From: Oceanospirillaceae bacterium
Lineage (GTDB): Bacteria; Pseudomonadota; Gammaproteobacteria; Pseudomonadales; Balneatricaceae
Length of the DNA stretch: 21,270 nucleotides
Assembly: GCA_003521845.1 (NCBI GenBank)
Contig: DPHB01000026.1
Span: 1,392 to 22,661, forward strand
Direction: 5' to 3'
Part shown: positions 7,281 to 14,365 of the stretch, piece after piece
How positions within the stretch are numbered: position 1 is the first letter of the stretch
Layout of the letters: each line of letters begins with the position of its first letter
Position numbers and translations under genes: made by a program
Notes under the pieces: model-generated
The model's database searches: none
What the model was told of the DNA's origin: nothing
Seen by the model: the letters and a program-made list of their open reading frames with translations, nothing else

Positions 7281-8147
7281 CTAGGCCTTTTTATTAGTAA
7301 GGTCTTGTTCCTGACTGACTTGAATAAGTCGAATACGGCGATTATCAGCAGCGAGGATAAGGAATTTGAAGTTACCGATAACTAATTCTTCATCTTTACG
7401 TGGCAGATGGCCAAGGTGCTGAGTGATGATGCCTCCAATGGTATCAAAATCATCTTCGCTAAAGGTGGCGTTGAAGTGGTCGTTAAAGTCATCAATGGGC
7501 GTTTGCGCTTTAACAATAAAGCCCTTATCGGCAAAGGGGCGGATATTGCCGTCGTCGTCTTCGATATCCGTTTCGTCTTCGATTTCACCAACAATCTGCT
7601 CTAGCACGTCTTCGATAGTCACAAGACCCGCCACGCCACCATATTCATCAAGCACGATAGCCATGTGATTACGGTTAGTACGAAATTCATTGAGCAGCAC
7701 AGATAAACGCTTACTTTCGGGGACAAATACGGGTTTACGCAGAACTGATTGAATACCCGTTGCTTCCATTTTGCCGGAAAAAGCCAAAGGCAAAAGGTCT
7801 TTCGCAAGTAGGATGCCCACGATTTCATCGGGATTCTCACCCACTACAGGAAAGCGCGAGTGCGCTGTTTCGGTAATGGTTTGCATATATTCAGCCGCGC
7901 TCTGGTCGGCTTTGACGTTGGCCATTTGCGGCCGCGGAATCATGATGTCGCGCACCTGCATCTTCGACATCTGCATGGCGCCTTCGATAGTATCTAGGGC
8001 TTCTTTATCAAGGATTTGGTCTTCTTCGGCCTGGCGAATCTGCTCTAGCAATTCTTCTGAATTACTCGCTCGATCGCTAAAAAATAAGGTAATGCGTTGC
8101 AGCCAGGAGCGTTTCTCCTGACCGTTGGTCGACGGTACGTCGTTCAT
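7281..8147 (-). CDS. corC: CorC/YbeX CBS-domain protein
   Basis: About 288 residues, the usual length. Member of the HlyC/CorC family; linked in enterobacteria to magnesium/cobalt efflux and, as YbeX, to ribosome and rRNA metabolism. It lacks the membrane domain of longer family members. Two CBS domains (MQVRDIMIPRPQM start the first; the second covers the region ending in LDEYGGVAGLVTIEDVLEQIVGE) are followed by the C-terminal CorC_HlyC transporter-associated domain with DDFDTIGGIITQHLGHLP. ATG at 8147 has the ribosome binding site TAGGA six bases upstream, better than the in-frame ATG at 8165. It sits between ybeY and lnt as in E. coli. A 141-base gap to ybeY contains a TAAGGGG / CCCCTTA hairpin at 8221-8243 of unknown role. 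Confidence 0.93.
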   Translation of the reverse strand: MNDVPSTNGQEKRSWLQRITLFFSDRASNSEELLEQIRQAEEDQILDKEALDTIEGAMQMSKMQVRDIMIPRPQMANVKADQSAAEYMQTITETAHSRFPVVGENPDEIVGILLAKDLLPLAFSGKMEATGIQSVLRKPVFVPESKRLSVLLNEFRTNRNHMAIVLDEYGGVAGLVTIEDVLEQIVGEIEDETDIEDDDGNIRPFADKGFIVKAQTPIDDFNDHFNATFSEDDFDTIGGIITQHLGHLPRKDEELVIGNFKFLILAADNRRIRLIQVSQEQDLTNKKA

Positions 8148-8288
8148 GTGATTCCTACCTGTCATCTATGTACGGCCTGTTATTTAATGCCGGCCACATC
8201 ACTAGATGAACGTTAATGGTTAAGGGGACATTTATACCCCTTACTCTGATGCTTGGCAATAGCCTTAAGCTGTAGTTCTAGAAAGCCT

Positions 8289-8777
8289 TTAACTATAGGG
8301 ATTAGCTACATCAATTTCTGCCAATAGCGCAATTTCCAAACCTTCCATTAGTTCGGCTTCTGCATCCTCTATATGGTCATAGCCCTGTAAATGCAAGCAA
8401 CCATGAATAACTAGATGCGCCCAGTGATCCATGCTGGCTTTTGACTGCTCTACCGCTTCGCGCTGCAGCAGAGGAGCGTTAATGACCAGGTCGCCCAAAT
8501 AAGTATCATCGCCCAACTCTTGCAACAATTCTGGAATATCAAATGCGGCTTCAAATTCATCCATTGCGGCGGGAAAAGACAGCACATTGGTAGGCTTATC
8601 CTTACCGCGATAATCCAAGTTCAACTGCTGGCTTTCGGCATCATCGACTAGGCGAATAGTCACCTCAGCTGGCTGGGTCAGCTGACAGGTAGCCAAGCTC
8701 ACCCATTGCGCCAATTGTTCGAGGCTAGGCAAATCTGTGGCTTGTGTGGCGATTTGTAAATCAATCATAGAAGGCAT
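8289..8777 (-). CDS. ybeY: Endoribonuclease YbeY
   Basis: A 162-residue zinc-dependent RNase that acts in 16S rRNA 3' end maturation and late 70S ribosome quality control. The signature HGCLHLQGYDH places the three metal-binding histidines at 125, 129 and 135, exactly the H-x3-H-x5-H family pattern. The RGKDKPTNVLSFP segment near 57-69 and YLGDLVIN near 93-100 are also conserved. It starts 12 bases after the phoH stop; neither ATG at 8777 nor at 8768 has a clear Shine-Dalgarno, which suggests translation coupled to phoH. The slightly acidic extension EFEAAFDIPELLQELGDD before the YLGD motif is common in gammaproteobacterial copies. Confidence 0.95.
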   Translation of the reverse strand: MPSMIDLQIATQATDLPSLEQLAQWVSLATCQLTQPAEVTIRLVDDAESQQLNLDYRGKDKPTNVLSFPAAMDEFEAAFDIPELLQELGDDTYLGDLVINAPLLQREAVEQSKASMDHWAHLVIHGCLHLQGYDHIEDAEAELMEGLEIALLAEIDVANPYS

Positions 8778-8789
8778 GCAATATAGTGT

Positions 8790-9854
8790 TTAATGGTCTG
8801 GTTGGCCGTGCTTACTTTCATAGGTTTCATACGCATCAACAATGCGCTGTACCAAAGGGTGGCGCACCACATCAGCAGAATTGAAGTAGGTAAAACCAAT
8901 GTCTTCTACGTCCTTCAATACCTCCATAGCATGCTTAAGGCCAGAATGAGTACCACGCGGCAAATCAATTTGTGTTACGTCACCGGTAATAACCGCCGTA
9001 GAACCAAAGCCAATACGGGTAAGGAACATTTTCATCTGCTCACGAGTGGTATTTTGACTTTCATCCAAAATCACGTAAGAACCGTTTAACGTACGGCCAC
9101 GCATGTAGGCAAGGGGCGCCACTTCTATAACATGCTTTTCGATCAAACGACCGACGGTTTCAAACCCGAGCATTTCATACAAGGCATCGTACAAGGGACG
9201 TAAATAAGGGTCGATTTTTTGCGCTAGATCACCTGGCAAAAAGCCCAGCTTTTCACCCGCTTCAACGGCTGGACGCACCAGTAATATGCGGCTAATTTCT
9301 TCACGTTCCAAAGCTTCAACAGCACAGGCTACAGCAAGGTAGGTTTTACCTGTACCCGCCGGACCAATGCCAAAGTTAATGTCTTTTTGTCGAATAGAGC
9401 GCACATAATCTTGCTGCGTGTTACCACGTGGCTTAATAGACACACGTTTAGTACGAATAGACAAACCGGCCGCTTGCGGCTCATTGGCTTTGTTAACAGT
9501 GATTTCTGGGGTTGTTTCTTGCATGGTTTGTTGGGCTTCCACTAGTGCTAAATGCACTCTGTCTGGGGTAATTTCTTGAGGTTGCTGAGCGTCACGATAA
9601 AGCTGCTGTAATACACGTTCGGCGGCTTGTGTGGCAAACTCATCACCGGCCACAAAAAAACGGTTGCCATGGTTGCTAATCTGCACCTGAAAACGGCTTT
9701 CAACCAGTTTTAAGTTATCATTTAAATAACCTTGCACATTGGCAAGGTGTTGAGGATTATCCGGCAGCAATGCAAAGCTAGTACCAGATTGCGCAGCGGA
9801 TGGTTGGGCTGTTGCACCCTGACCATCGATGGTTGGTGATTTTGGTGTGGACAA
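8790..9854 (-). CDS. ybeZ: PhoH-like ATPase YbeZ
   Basis: A 354-residue PhoH-family P-loop ATPase, thought to work with YbeY in RNA metabolism. Walker A is GPAGTGKT at 164-171 and Walker B is VILDESQN at 261-268; the ITGDVTQIDLP segment after it is the sensor-like motif. Residues 1-25 are a low-complexity Ser/Thr/Ala/Gln tail not typical of the family core. The start is TTG at 9854, with AAGG about nine bases upstream; no ATG or GTG is available between it and the in-frame stop shortly upstream, so a TTG start is the simplest reading. It lies 52 bases downstream of miaB and directly upstream of ybeY. Confidence 0.93.
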   Translation of the reverse strand: MSTPKSPTIDGQGATAQPSAAQSGTSFALLPDNPQHLANVQGYLNDNLKLVESRFQVQISNHGNRFFVAGDEFATQAAERVLQQLYRDAQQPQEITPDRVHLALVEAQQTMQETTPEITVNKANEPQAAGLSIRTKRVSIKPRGNTQQDYVRSIRQKDINFGIGPAGTGKTYLAVACAVEALEREEISRILLVRPAVEAGEKLGFLPGDLAQKIDPYLRPLYDALYEMLGFETVGRLIEKHVIEVAPLAYMRGRTLNGSYVILDESQNTTREQMKMFLTRIGFGSTAVITGDVTQIDLPRGTHSGLKHAMEVLKDVEDIGFTYFNSADVVRHPLVQRIVDAYETYESKHGQPDH

Positions 9855-9906
9855 GTTTGGGTTGCCTTGGCTATAGATTATTAGGGAGCTGTACTAGTAT
9901 TGCGCC

Positions 9907-11280
9907 CTATTGCAACACGACTGCAGCAAAGGGCGCAACCCCATCCAGCTCAGAAGTGACCAATTCGCCACTTAACGAATGAGGGAATGCTTGCCCAATG
10001 CGTACTTGGGCAAATTTACCAATCAAATCCACCTCATCAGACTGAAAGTTAACAGAGCGATTGTTTTCCGTACGGCCGGTAAGTTTGCCTGGATCTTTTT
10101 TAGAGAAGCCACTGACCAATACCCATTGCAAAGAATCAACCATGGCGCGGCTAATATCAAACGACTGCTGATCAATGCGACGTTGTAAAATAGCCAAACG
10201 TTGTTTCTTGTCTGCGGCGCTAGTGGCGTCTGGTATATCGGAAGCAGGGGTGCCCGGGCGCGGGCTATAGACAAAGCTAAAGGACATATCAAAACCAATG
10301 TCGCCAATCAAGTCCATGGTGGCCTTGAAGTCAGCTTCGGATTCGCCAGGAAAACCAATAATAAAGTCAGAAGAAAAACAAATATCGGGGCGGGCTTTAC
10401 GGATACGACGCAACTTAGACTTGTATTCCAAGCTGGTGTGCCCACGCTTCATTGCCATCAATATCTTATCGGAACCTGACTGTACGGGCAGATGCAAATG
10501 GCTTACCAGTTCAGGCACCTTCGCATAAGCTTCAATCAGGCTATCAGTGAATTCAACAGGGTGGCTAGTAGTAAAGCGAATACGATCAATACCATCAATG
10601 GCAGCAACCAAGGTAATCAATTCAGCCAAATCCACAAAATCGCCATCACCGCTATCACCTTGATAGGCATTGACGTTTTGGCCTAGTAGGTTTACTTCGC
10701 GTACACCTTGTTCGGCTAGCTGATTCACTTCTACTAGCACATCCGCCAATGGGCGGCTCACTTCTTCGCCACGAGTGTAAGGCACAACGCAGAAGGTACA
10801 GTATTTGCTACAGCCTTCCATGATAGAAACAAAGGCTTCGGCGCCTTCCACCTTGGGGGCGGGCAAACGGTCAAACTTTTCAATTTCAGGAAAGCTCACA
10901 TCCACGATACCCACAGCACCCGCATCCGTGGCTTCAATCATCTCGGGTAAACGGTGTAGGGTTTGTGGGCCAAAAATCATGTCCACAAAGGGCGCGCGCT
11001 TTTGAATGGCCGCGCCTTCTTGGCTCGCCACACAACCGCCTACGCCGATCTTTAGGTTTGGATTCTTTTCTTTTAGCTTGCGCCAACGACCTAGCTGGTG
11101 GAACACCTTATCTTGGGCTTTTTCACGAATCGAACAGGTATTTAACAACAAAATATCCGCATCTTCCGGCGTATCCGTTAGTTCCATTTCGTGACTTTCA
11201 CCCAGCAAGTCTGCCATGCGTGACGAATCGTATTCGTTCATCTGACAGCCGTGGGTTTTGATAAAGAGTTTCTTGCTCAT
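9907..11280 (-). CDS. miaB: tRNA-2-methylthio-N6-dimethylallyladenosine synthase MiaB
   Basis: A 457-residue radical-SAM methylthiotransferase that converts i6A37 to ms2i6A37 in tRNAs reading UNN codons. The N-terminal UPF0004 domain has Cys12, Cys49 and Cys83 for the auxiliary cluster; the radical SAM cluster ligands are Cys157, Cys161 and Cys164 in CSKYCTFC. The C-terminal TRAM domain begins around residue 380 (FSKKDPGKLTGRTENNRSVNF). Length and spacing match E. coli MiaB. It is the first gene of the miaB-ybeZ-ybeY-corC-lnt operon. ATG at 11280 is preceded by TAGGTG about six bases upstream, and a TATAAT box lies 27 bases upstream. Confidence 0.97.
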   Translation of the reverse strand: MSKKLFIKTHGCQMNEYDSSRMADLLGESHEMELTDTPEDADILLLNTCSIREKAQDKVFHQLGRWRKLKEKNPNLKIGVGGCVASQEGAAIQKRAPFVDMIFGPQTLHRLPEMIEATDAGAVGIVDVSFPEIEKFDRLPAPKVEGAEAFVSIMEGCSKYCTFCVVPYTRGEEVSRPLADVLVEVNQLAEQGVREVNLLGQNVNAYQGDSGDGDFVDLAELITLVAAIDGIDRIRFTTSHPVEFTDSLIEAYAKVPELVSHLHLPVQSGSDKILMAMKRGHTSLEYKSKLRRIRKARPDICFSSDFIIGFPGESEADFKATMDLIGDIGFDMSFSFVYSPRPGTPASDIPDATSAADKKQRLAILQRRIDQQSFDISRAMVDSLQWVLVSGFSKKDPGKLTGRTENNRSVNFQSDEVDLIGKFAQVRIGQAFPHSLSGELVTSELDGVAPFAAVVLQ

Positions 11281-11306
11281 GCGCGCACCTATATTTTGGA
11301 CGCTAC

Positions 11307-11312
11307 ATTATA
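11307..11312 (-). promoter_or_regulatory. Candidate -10 box of the miaB operon
   Basis: Perfect TATAAT on the minus strand in the 76-base gap between the AEC transporter gene and miaB, giving a short leader of about 20 bases before the ribosome binding site. The -35 region is poor. It is the only promoter-like hexamer in that gap. Confidence 0.45.
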
Positions 11313-11356
11313 CATCAAGGCATCTATAACAGGGAATGACCAACGCCGTTGCCTAG

Positions 11357-12307
11357 TTACAAATATAAGCCTGTTAGCCACAGGCTAGCATTGAGACTAA
11401 AAAAGGCCAAAATGGTCGCTGGTACGACAATCGCCGCCGCCTCGCTACCCAAGCCAAAACGGGCGGCAATAATAGGAAAGATGCCAAACATAGAAGCACT
11501 GGCAATAACGATACCAATAGACATCATGGTGACATCAATGGTGCCCACCAAGACAAAAGCCAAAGTCACTAATAATGGGTGCATAACTAATTTGGCAGGA
11601 ATAACGATCATCACCGGCTTTAACATGTTGCCCATCGGCACCCCCACCAGCATGCCACCCAAAGCAACCAACGCCACACCACTTACCGTCACTGCCAGCA
11701 TATCAACAATTCTGGACAGCACATCGGGTACGGGAATATTCAACAAGGACACGATAGCACCAAGTACGATGGCAATAATAATCGGGTTACGTATCAATGG
11801 CGTGAAGCTATCTACAACCTTTTGCGTAAAGGACTTATGGGCTTGACCACTGGATTCTGCCAAGATCATACTCAGTGGCAAAATGATAAAGGTCTCTACC
11901 ATCACCATCAGGGCCACAGGGGTAACAATAGCCTGGGGGCCATATACTAGGGTCAAAATAGGCAAGCCCACCATCAAGGTATTAGACAGACTACTACCTA
12001 GCCCCCACATAGCACAACGCTTGCCATTTTCCTTCAATACCAAGCGTGCAAAACTATAAACAATAAAATAAGAGGCCAATGAGCCAGCGCCATAAGCCAA
12101 AAAGAAATCTGCCTGAAACAACTCAGACATAGGCTTGGCACTGATAGAACGAAACAGAATGGCCGGCAAGGCAAAATTGACGGCAAAAGCCGCCAAGGCC
12201 TTATTGGATCCCGCCGGTAAAATTTCTTTTTTGGTTGCCAAAAAACCCATCGCCACAAGAATAAAAATGGGCAAGGTAACGCTAAGGACTTGTAAGAGTT
12301 CGTTCAT
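11357..12307 (-). CDS. AEC-family (auxin efflux carrier type) transporter
   Basis: A 316-residue integral membrane protein. The sequence is almost wholly hydrophobic and shows about ten predicted spans in two five-helix halves, the layout of the AEC family (bile acid/Na+ symporter-like fold). The first span reads ILVAMGFLATKK and the second repeat opens around FTPLIRNPIIIAIVLG, with the conserved RNPI-type crossover. Bacterial members export or import organic acids such as malate or malonate, or amino acids; the substrate here is not evident. ATG at 12307 lacks a strong Shine-Dalgarno. It precedes miaB on the same strand but miaB has its own candidate promoter. Confidence 0.85.
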   Translation of the reverse strand: MNELLQVLSVTLPIFILVAMGFLATKKEILPAGSNKALAAFAVNFALPAILFRSISAKPMSELFQADFFLAYGAGSLASYFIVYSFARLVLKENGKRCAMWGLGSSLSNTLMVGLPILTLVYGPQAIVTPVALMVMVETFIILPLSMILAESSGQAHKSFTQKVVDSFTPLIRNPIIIAIVLGAIVSLLNIPVPDVLSRIVDMLAVTVSGVALVALGGMLVGVPMGNMLKPVMIVIPAKLVMHPLLVTLAFVLVGTIDVTMMSIGIVIASASMFGIFPIIAARFGLGSEAAAIVVPATILAFFSLNASLWLTGLYL

Positions 12308-12403
12308 GTAGCTGTCGACACGGAGAATTTAGTTAACTTGTGAATTATTACATAAGTAACTAAATTTGCCTAGATCACTAAACTCAACAAGACCAACACC
12401 GCC

Positions 12404-12583
12404 CTACCAAATGGCCGGTTTCTTAATAATTGGCAACCAGCCAATGGCGACACCAGCTGGGCCAATCGCCTCTATGCCATAGGTATAGGAAAACTCCAAT
12501 TGCCAAAACACCGCCCACAACCAAGTAGCCCCAAGGGTAAACCCCAGACCAATCAGTAACCAATAGGCAAGACGCAAAGACAT
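12404..12583 (-). CDS. Small membrane protein of unknown function (59 aa)
   Basis: A 59-codon ORF in the 415-base gap between the AEC transporter and the cupin gene. It begins MSLRLAYWLLIGLGFTLGAT, has one clear membrane span (about residues 7-28), a second hydrophobic stretch (about 38-53) and ends IKKPAIW. The N-terminus carries a positive charge before the span, and AAGGA lies 11 bases before the ATG, longer spacing than ideal. The composition (six Trp, few charges) is protein-like rather than random. I recognise no family. It is divergent from the cupin gene and upstream of the AEC gene on the same strand. The rest of the gap shows only A/T-rich DNA and the dyad at 12647-12712. Confidence 0.55.
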   Translation of the reverse strand: MSLRLAYWLLIGLGFTLGATWLWAVFWQLEFSYTYGIEAIGPAGVAIGWLPIIKKPAIW

Positions 12584-12646
12584 AGATCAGAAATCCTTTT
12601 AGACAGTTAAAACCTTATCGGCCAAAGTCATAAAAAATTTAGAGAA

Positions 12647-12712
12647 CTAGACAATAAATGCTTTGTTCGTCAACAACCTAGATAAGCGCCAAAATACGCA
12701 AAATTTGTCTAG
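12647..12712. promoter_or_regulatory. Dyad upstream of the cupin gene
   Basis: Perfect 8-bp inverted repeat CTAGACAA (12647-12654) and TTGTCTAG (12705-12712), 50 bases apart, the second arm next to the ribosome binding region of the cupin gene. Spacing of about five helical turns between arms would suit a looping or two-dimer repressor, but chance is possible. Confidence 0.25.
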
Positions 12713-12722
12713 AGAGCACCTC

Positions 12723-13322
12723 ATGAATACGATGCAACAAGCCTTACAACACCTACTCACCTTTGCCCAGCAAGAGTTTGCTGCCAGTCCCAGTAGCTTA
12801 GGCCCACGCACTGCTAACTACCTTGCCAACCTAGCCAACATAAGTGCCACACCGGCTTTAAATGCTAGCAATAGCACACAGGTGCCTTTGGCAAACAGCC
12901 TCACGGGCATTGACGACCCGCGACTGTGCCAAACCTTGACGCTACTCTTGCCAAAGCTAGCTTGGGTGACGCAAGGGGATTTTAAGACGAGTGACAGAAT
13001 TGATCGTGCCTATTTTGAACTAATTGGCGGTCCCGATGCCTTGATCCAGCACCCCGAATTTCGCATGGGATTCTACTGGCAAGAAGCCAATAGCCTGTAC
13101 CCAAGCCACCGCCATAACGCCTTAGAATTGTATTATATTTTATCGGGTACAGCCTTGTGGCAGAGGGGCCAGGGGGAATATAAACCACAGCCTCCGGGCA
13201 ATAGCTTTGATCATTTAGATCGCCTCGATCACTCAACCAAAACCACCAGTGAGGACTTACTAACCTTGTGGGCTTGGCATGGTGATATTACTTGGGATAG
13301 CTATAGTATGGACGCTGCTTAA
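12723..13322 (+). CDS. Cupin of the DMSP lyase (DddQ/DddL-like) family
   Basis: A 199-residue cytoplasmic protein with an N-terminal helical part and a C-terminal cupin. Numbered from ATG 12723, the first cupin motif is YPSHRHNALELYYILSG with His129, His131, Glu135 and Tyr137; the second has His170 in DHSTKT, followed by LLTLWAWHGD. His, Glu and Tyr of the first motif plus the His of the second are the metal ligands of DddQ, and the HxTxT and L-W-x-W-x-GD segments fit the cupin DMSP lyase superfamily. Length agrees with DddQ (about 200) and DddL (about 230). Known members cleave DMSP to DMS and acrylate, but the superfamily also includes proteins without that activity. An in-frame TTG at 12663 would add 20 residues with no homology. 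Convergent with azlD. Confidence 0.72.
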   Translation: MNTMQQALQHLLTFAQQEFAASPSSLGPRTANYLANLANISATPALNASNSTQVPLANSLTGIDDPRLCQTLTLLLPKLAWVTQGDFKTSDRIDRAYFELIGGPDALIQHPEFRMGFYWQEANSLYPSHRHNALELYYILSGTALWQRGQGEYKPQPPGNSFDHLDRLDHSTKTTSEDLLTLWAWHGDITWDSYSMDAA

Positions 13323-13332
13323 AGACACGGGG

Positions 13333-13662
13333 TTAGCCCATACCCAACCACTGCAAGCCCCAAAAGACCAGCAACCCTACTAGCATGGTACGAAAGATAC
13401 TCTTGTAATACCAAGCAACTAGGCTTGCCATTAACGCCGCCCATAACTGTGGATTTTGCTGCAGGGGTAACCACTCACCACCGGGGGTGAGCACGGCGGG
13501 AGCGATAATGGCCGACAACACCGCCGCGGGCACATAATACAACCCCTTCTCCACCATGCGCGGAAACTTAATACGCCCATAAGCTTCAACAAACACGGCA
13601 CGCAAGAAGAAATTCATCACGCTGGCAAGGACAATAATCGTCCACAAGTAAGTGCTACTCAT
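13333..13662 (-). CDS. azlD: AzlD-family amino-acid export subunit
   Basis: A 109-residue membrane protein with three to four hydrophobic spans, the usual size of AzlD (the small partner of AzlC, as in YgaH of the YgaZH valine exporter). Conserved features include the basic cluster after the second span (FLRAVFVEAYGRIKFPRMVEKG) and the YVPAAVLSAIIAPAV stretch. It partners with AzlC to export branched-chain or related amino acids. ATG at 13662 has AGGAG six bases upstream and overlaps the azlC end by eight bases, so translation is coupled. It converges on the cupin gene with only ten bases between the stop codons and no visible terminator. Confidence 0.88.
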   Translation of the reverse strand: MSSTYLWTIIVLASVMNFFLRAVFVEAYGRIKFPRMVEKGLYYVPAAVLSAIIAPAVLTPGGEWLPLQQNPQLWAALMASLVAWYYKSIFRTMLVGLLVFWGLQWLGMG

Positions 13663-14365
13663 CTTCGACTCCTGAGTAGTGATCGATTAACAATCCTGCT
13701 GCAATACCGCCACAAGCACCCAGCATCAAACCCAAGTTATAGGGCAAGCCTTGCCCCAACATAGTGACAATGGCGGCAACCAAAGCCGCGCCTACAACAT
13801 CTTTACCGCGTAAAATGGGCAACAAGATAGATATAAAGGTCAGGGGTATAAAAAACTCAAGGGACCAGGTATTGGGTATAGCCTCACCTAAAGTGGCACC
13901 CAGCAATACAGCAAATAGCCAAATCACCCATACGGCGATACTGGTACCGACAAAGTAACTGTAGGCCAGCTCTGGGGCCATATTCGTGCGGTAGTTCACA
14001 ATGCTTAAATTAAACGATTGGTCCGTTAAGGCATACAACAAAGGCAAGCGCTGTATGCGAGGCACGCCCTGTAAATAAGGTGCAATGGCAGCGCTATACA
14101 AACCAAAGCGCAAGCCAATCAACAAGGTGGTCAGTAACACCACCAATAGCACGGCGCCGTCTGCCATCAACTGCAAACTAGCGATCTGCGCAGCACCAGC
14201 ATAGTAGCCCATACTCATGGCAAGTGTAGCCAGCAAGCTCATATCCATATCACGAGCAGTGACACCAATAATGGCACCAAAGGGCACGATACCCGGTGCC
14301 ATCGCCATTATGGTACGCACACCAGACCAAAAGGCATGACGTGGATTGTTAAATTGTTTTGTCAC
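13655..14365 (-). CDS. azlC: AzlC-family amino-acid exporter, large subunit
   Basis: A 236-residue inner-membrane protein of the AzlC/YgaZ family with about eight spans. The N-terminal FWSGVRTIMAMAPGIVPFGAIIG and MGYYAGAAQIASLQLM segments are family signatures, and GLRFGLYSAAIAPYLQ and LTDQSFNLS follow in the expected order. It forms the exporter with AzlD. The start is GTG at 14365, which abuts the stop of the upstream flavoprotein gene with no spacer; GGAG lies about 11 bases upstream inside that gene. The arrangement indicates one transcript: flavoprotein, azlC, azlD. Substrate is not shown by sequence. Confidence 0.9.
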   Translation of the reverse strand: MTKQFNNPRHAFWSGVRTIMAMAPGIVPFGAIIGVTARDMDMSLLATLAMSMGYYAGAAQIASLQLMADGAVLLVVLLTTLLIGLRFGLYSAAIAPYLQGVPRIQRLPLLYALTDQSFNLSIVNYRTNMAPELAYSYFVGTSIAVWVIWLFAVLLGATLGEAIPNTWSLEFFIPLTFISILLPILRGKDVVGAALVAAIVTMLGQGLPYNLGLMLGACGGIAAGLLIDHYSGVEDE

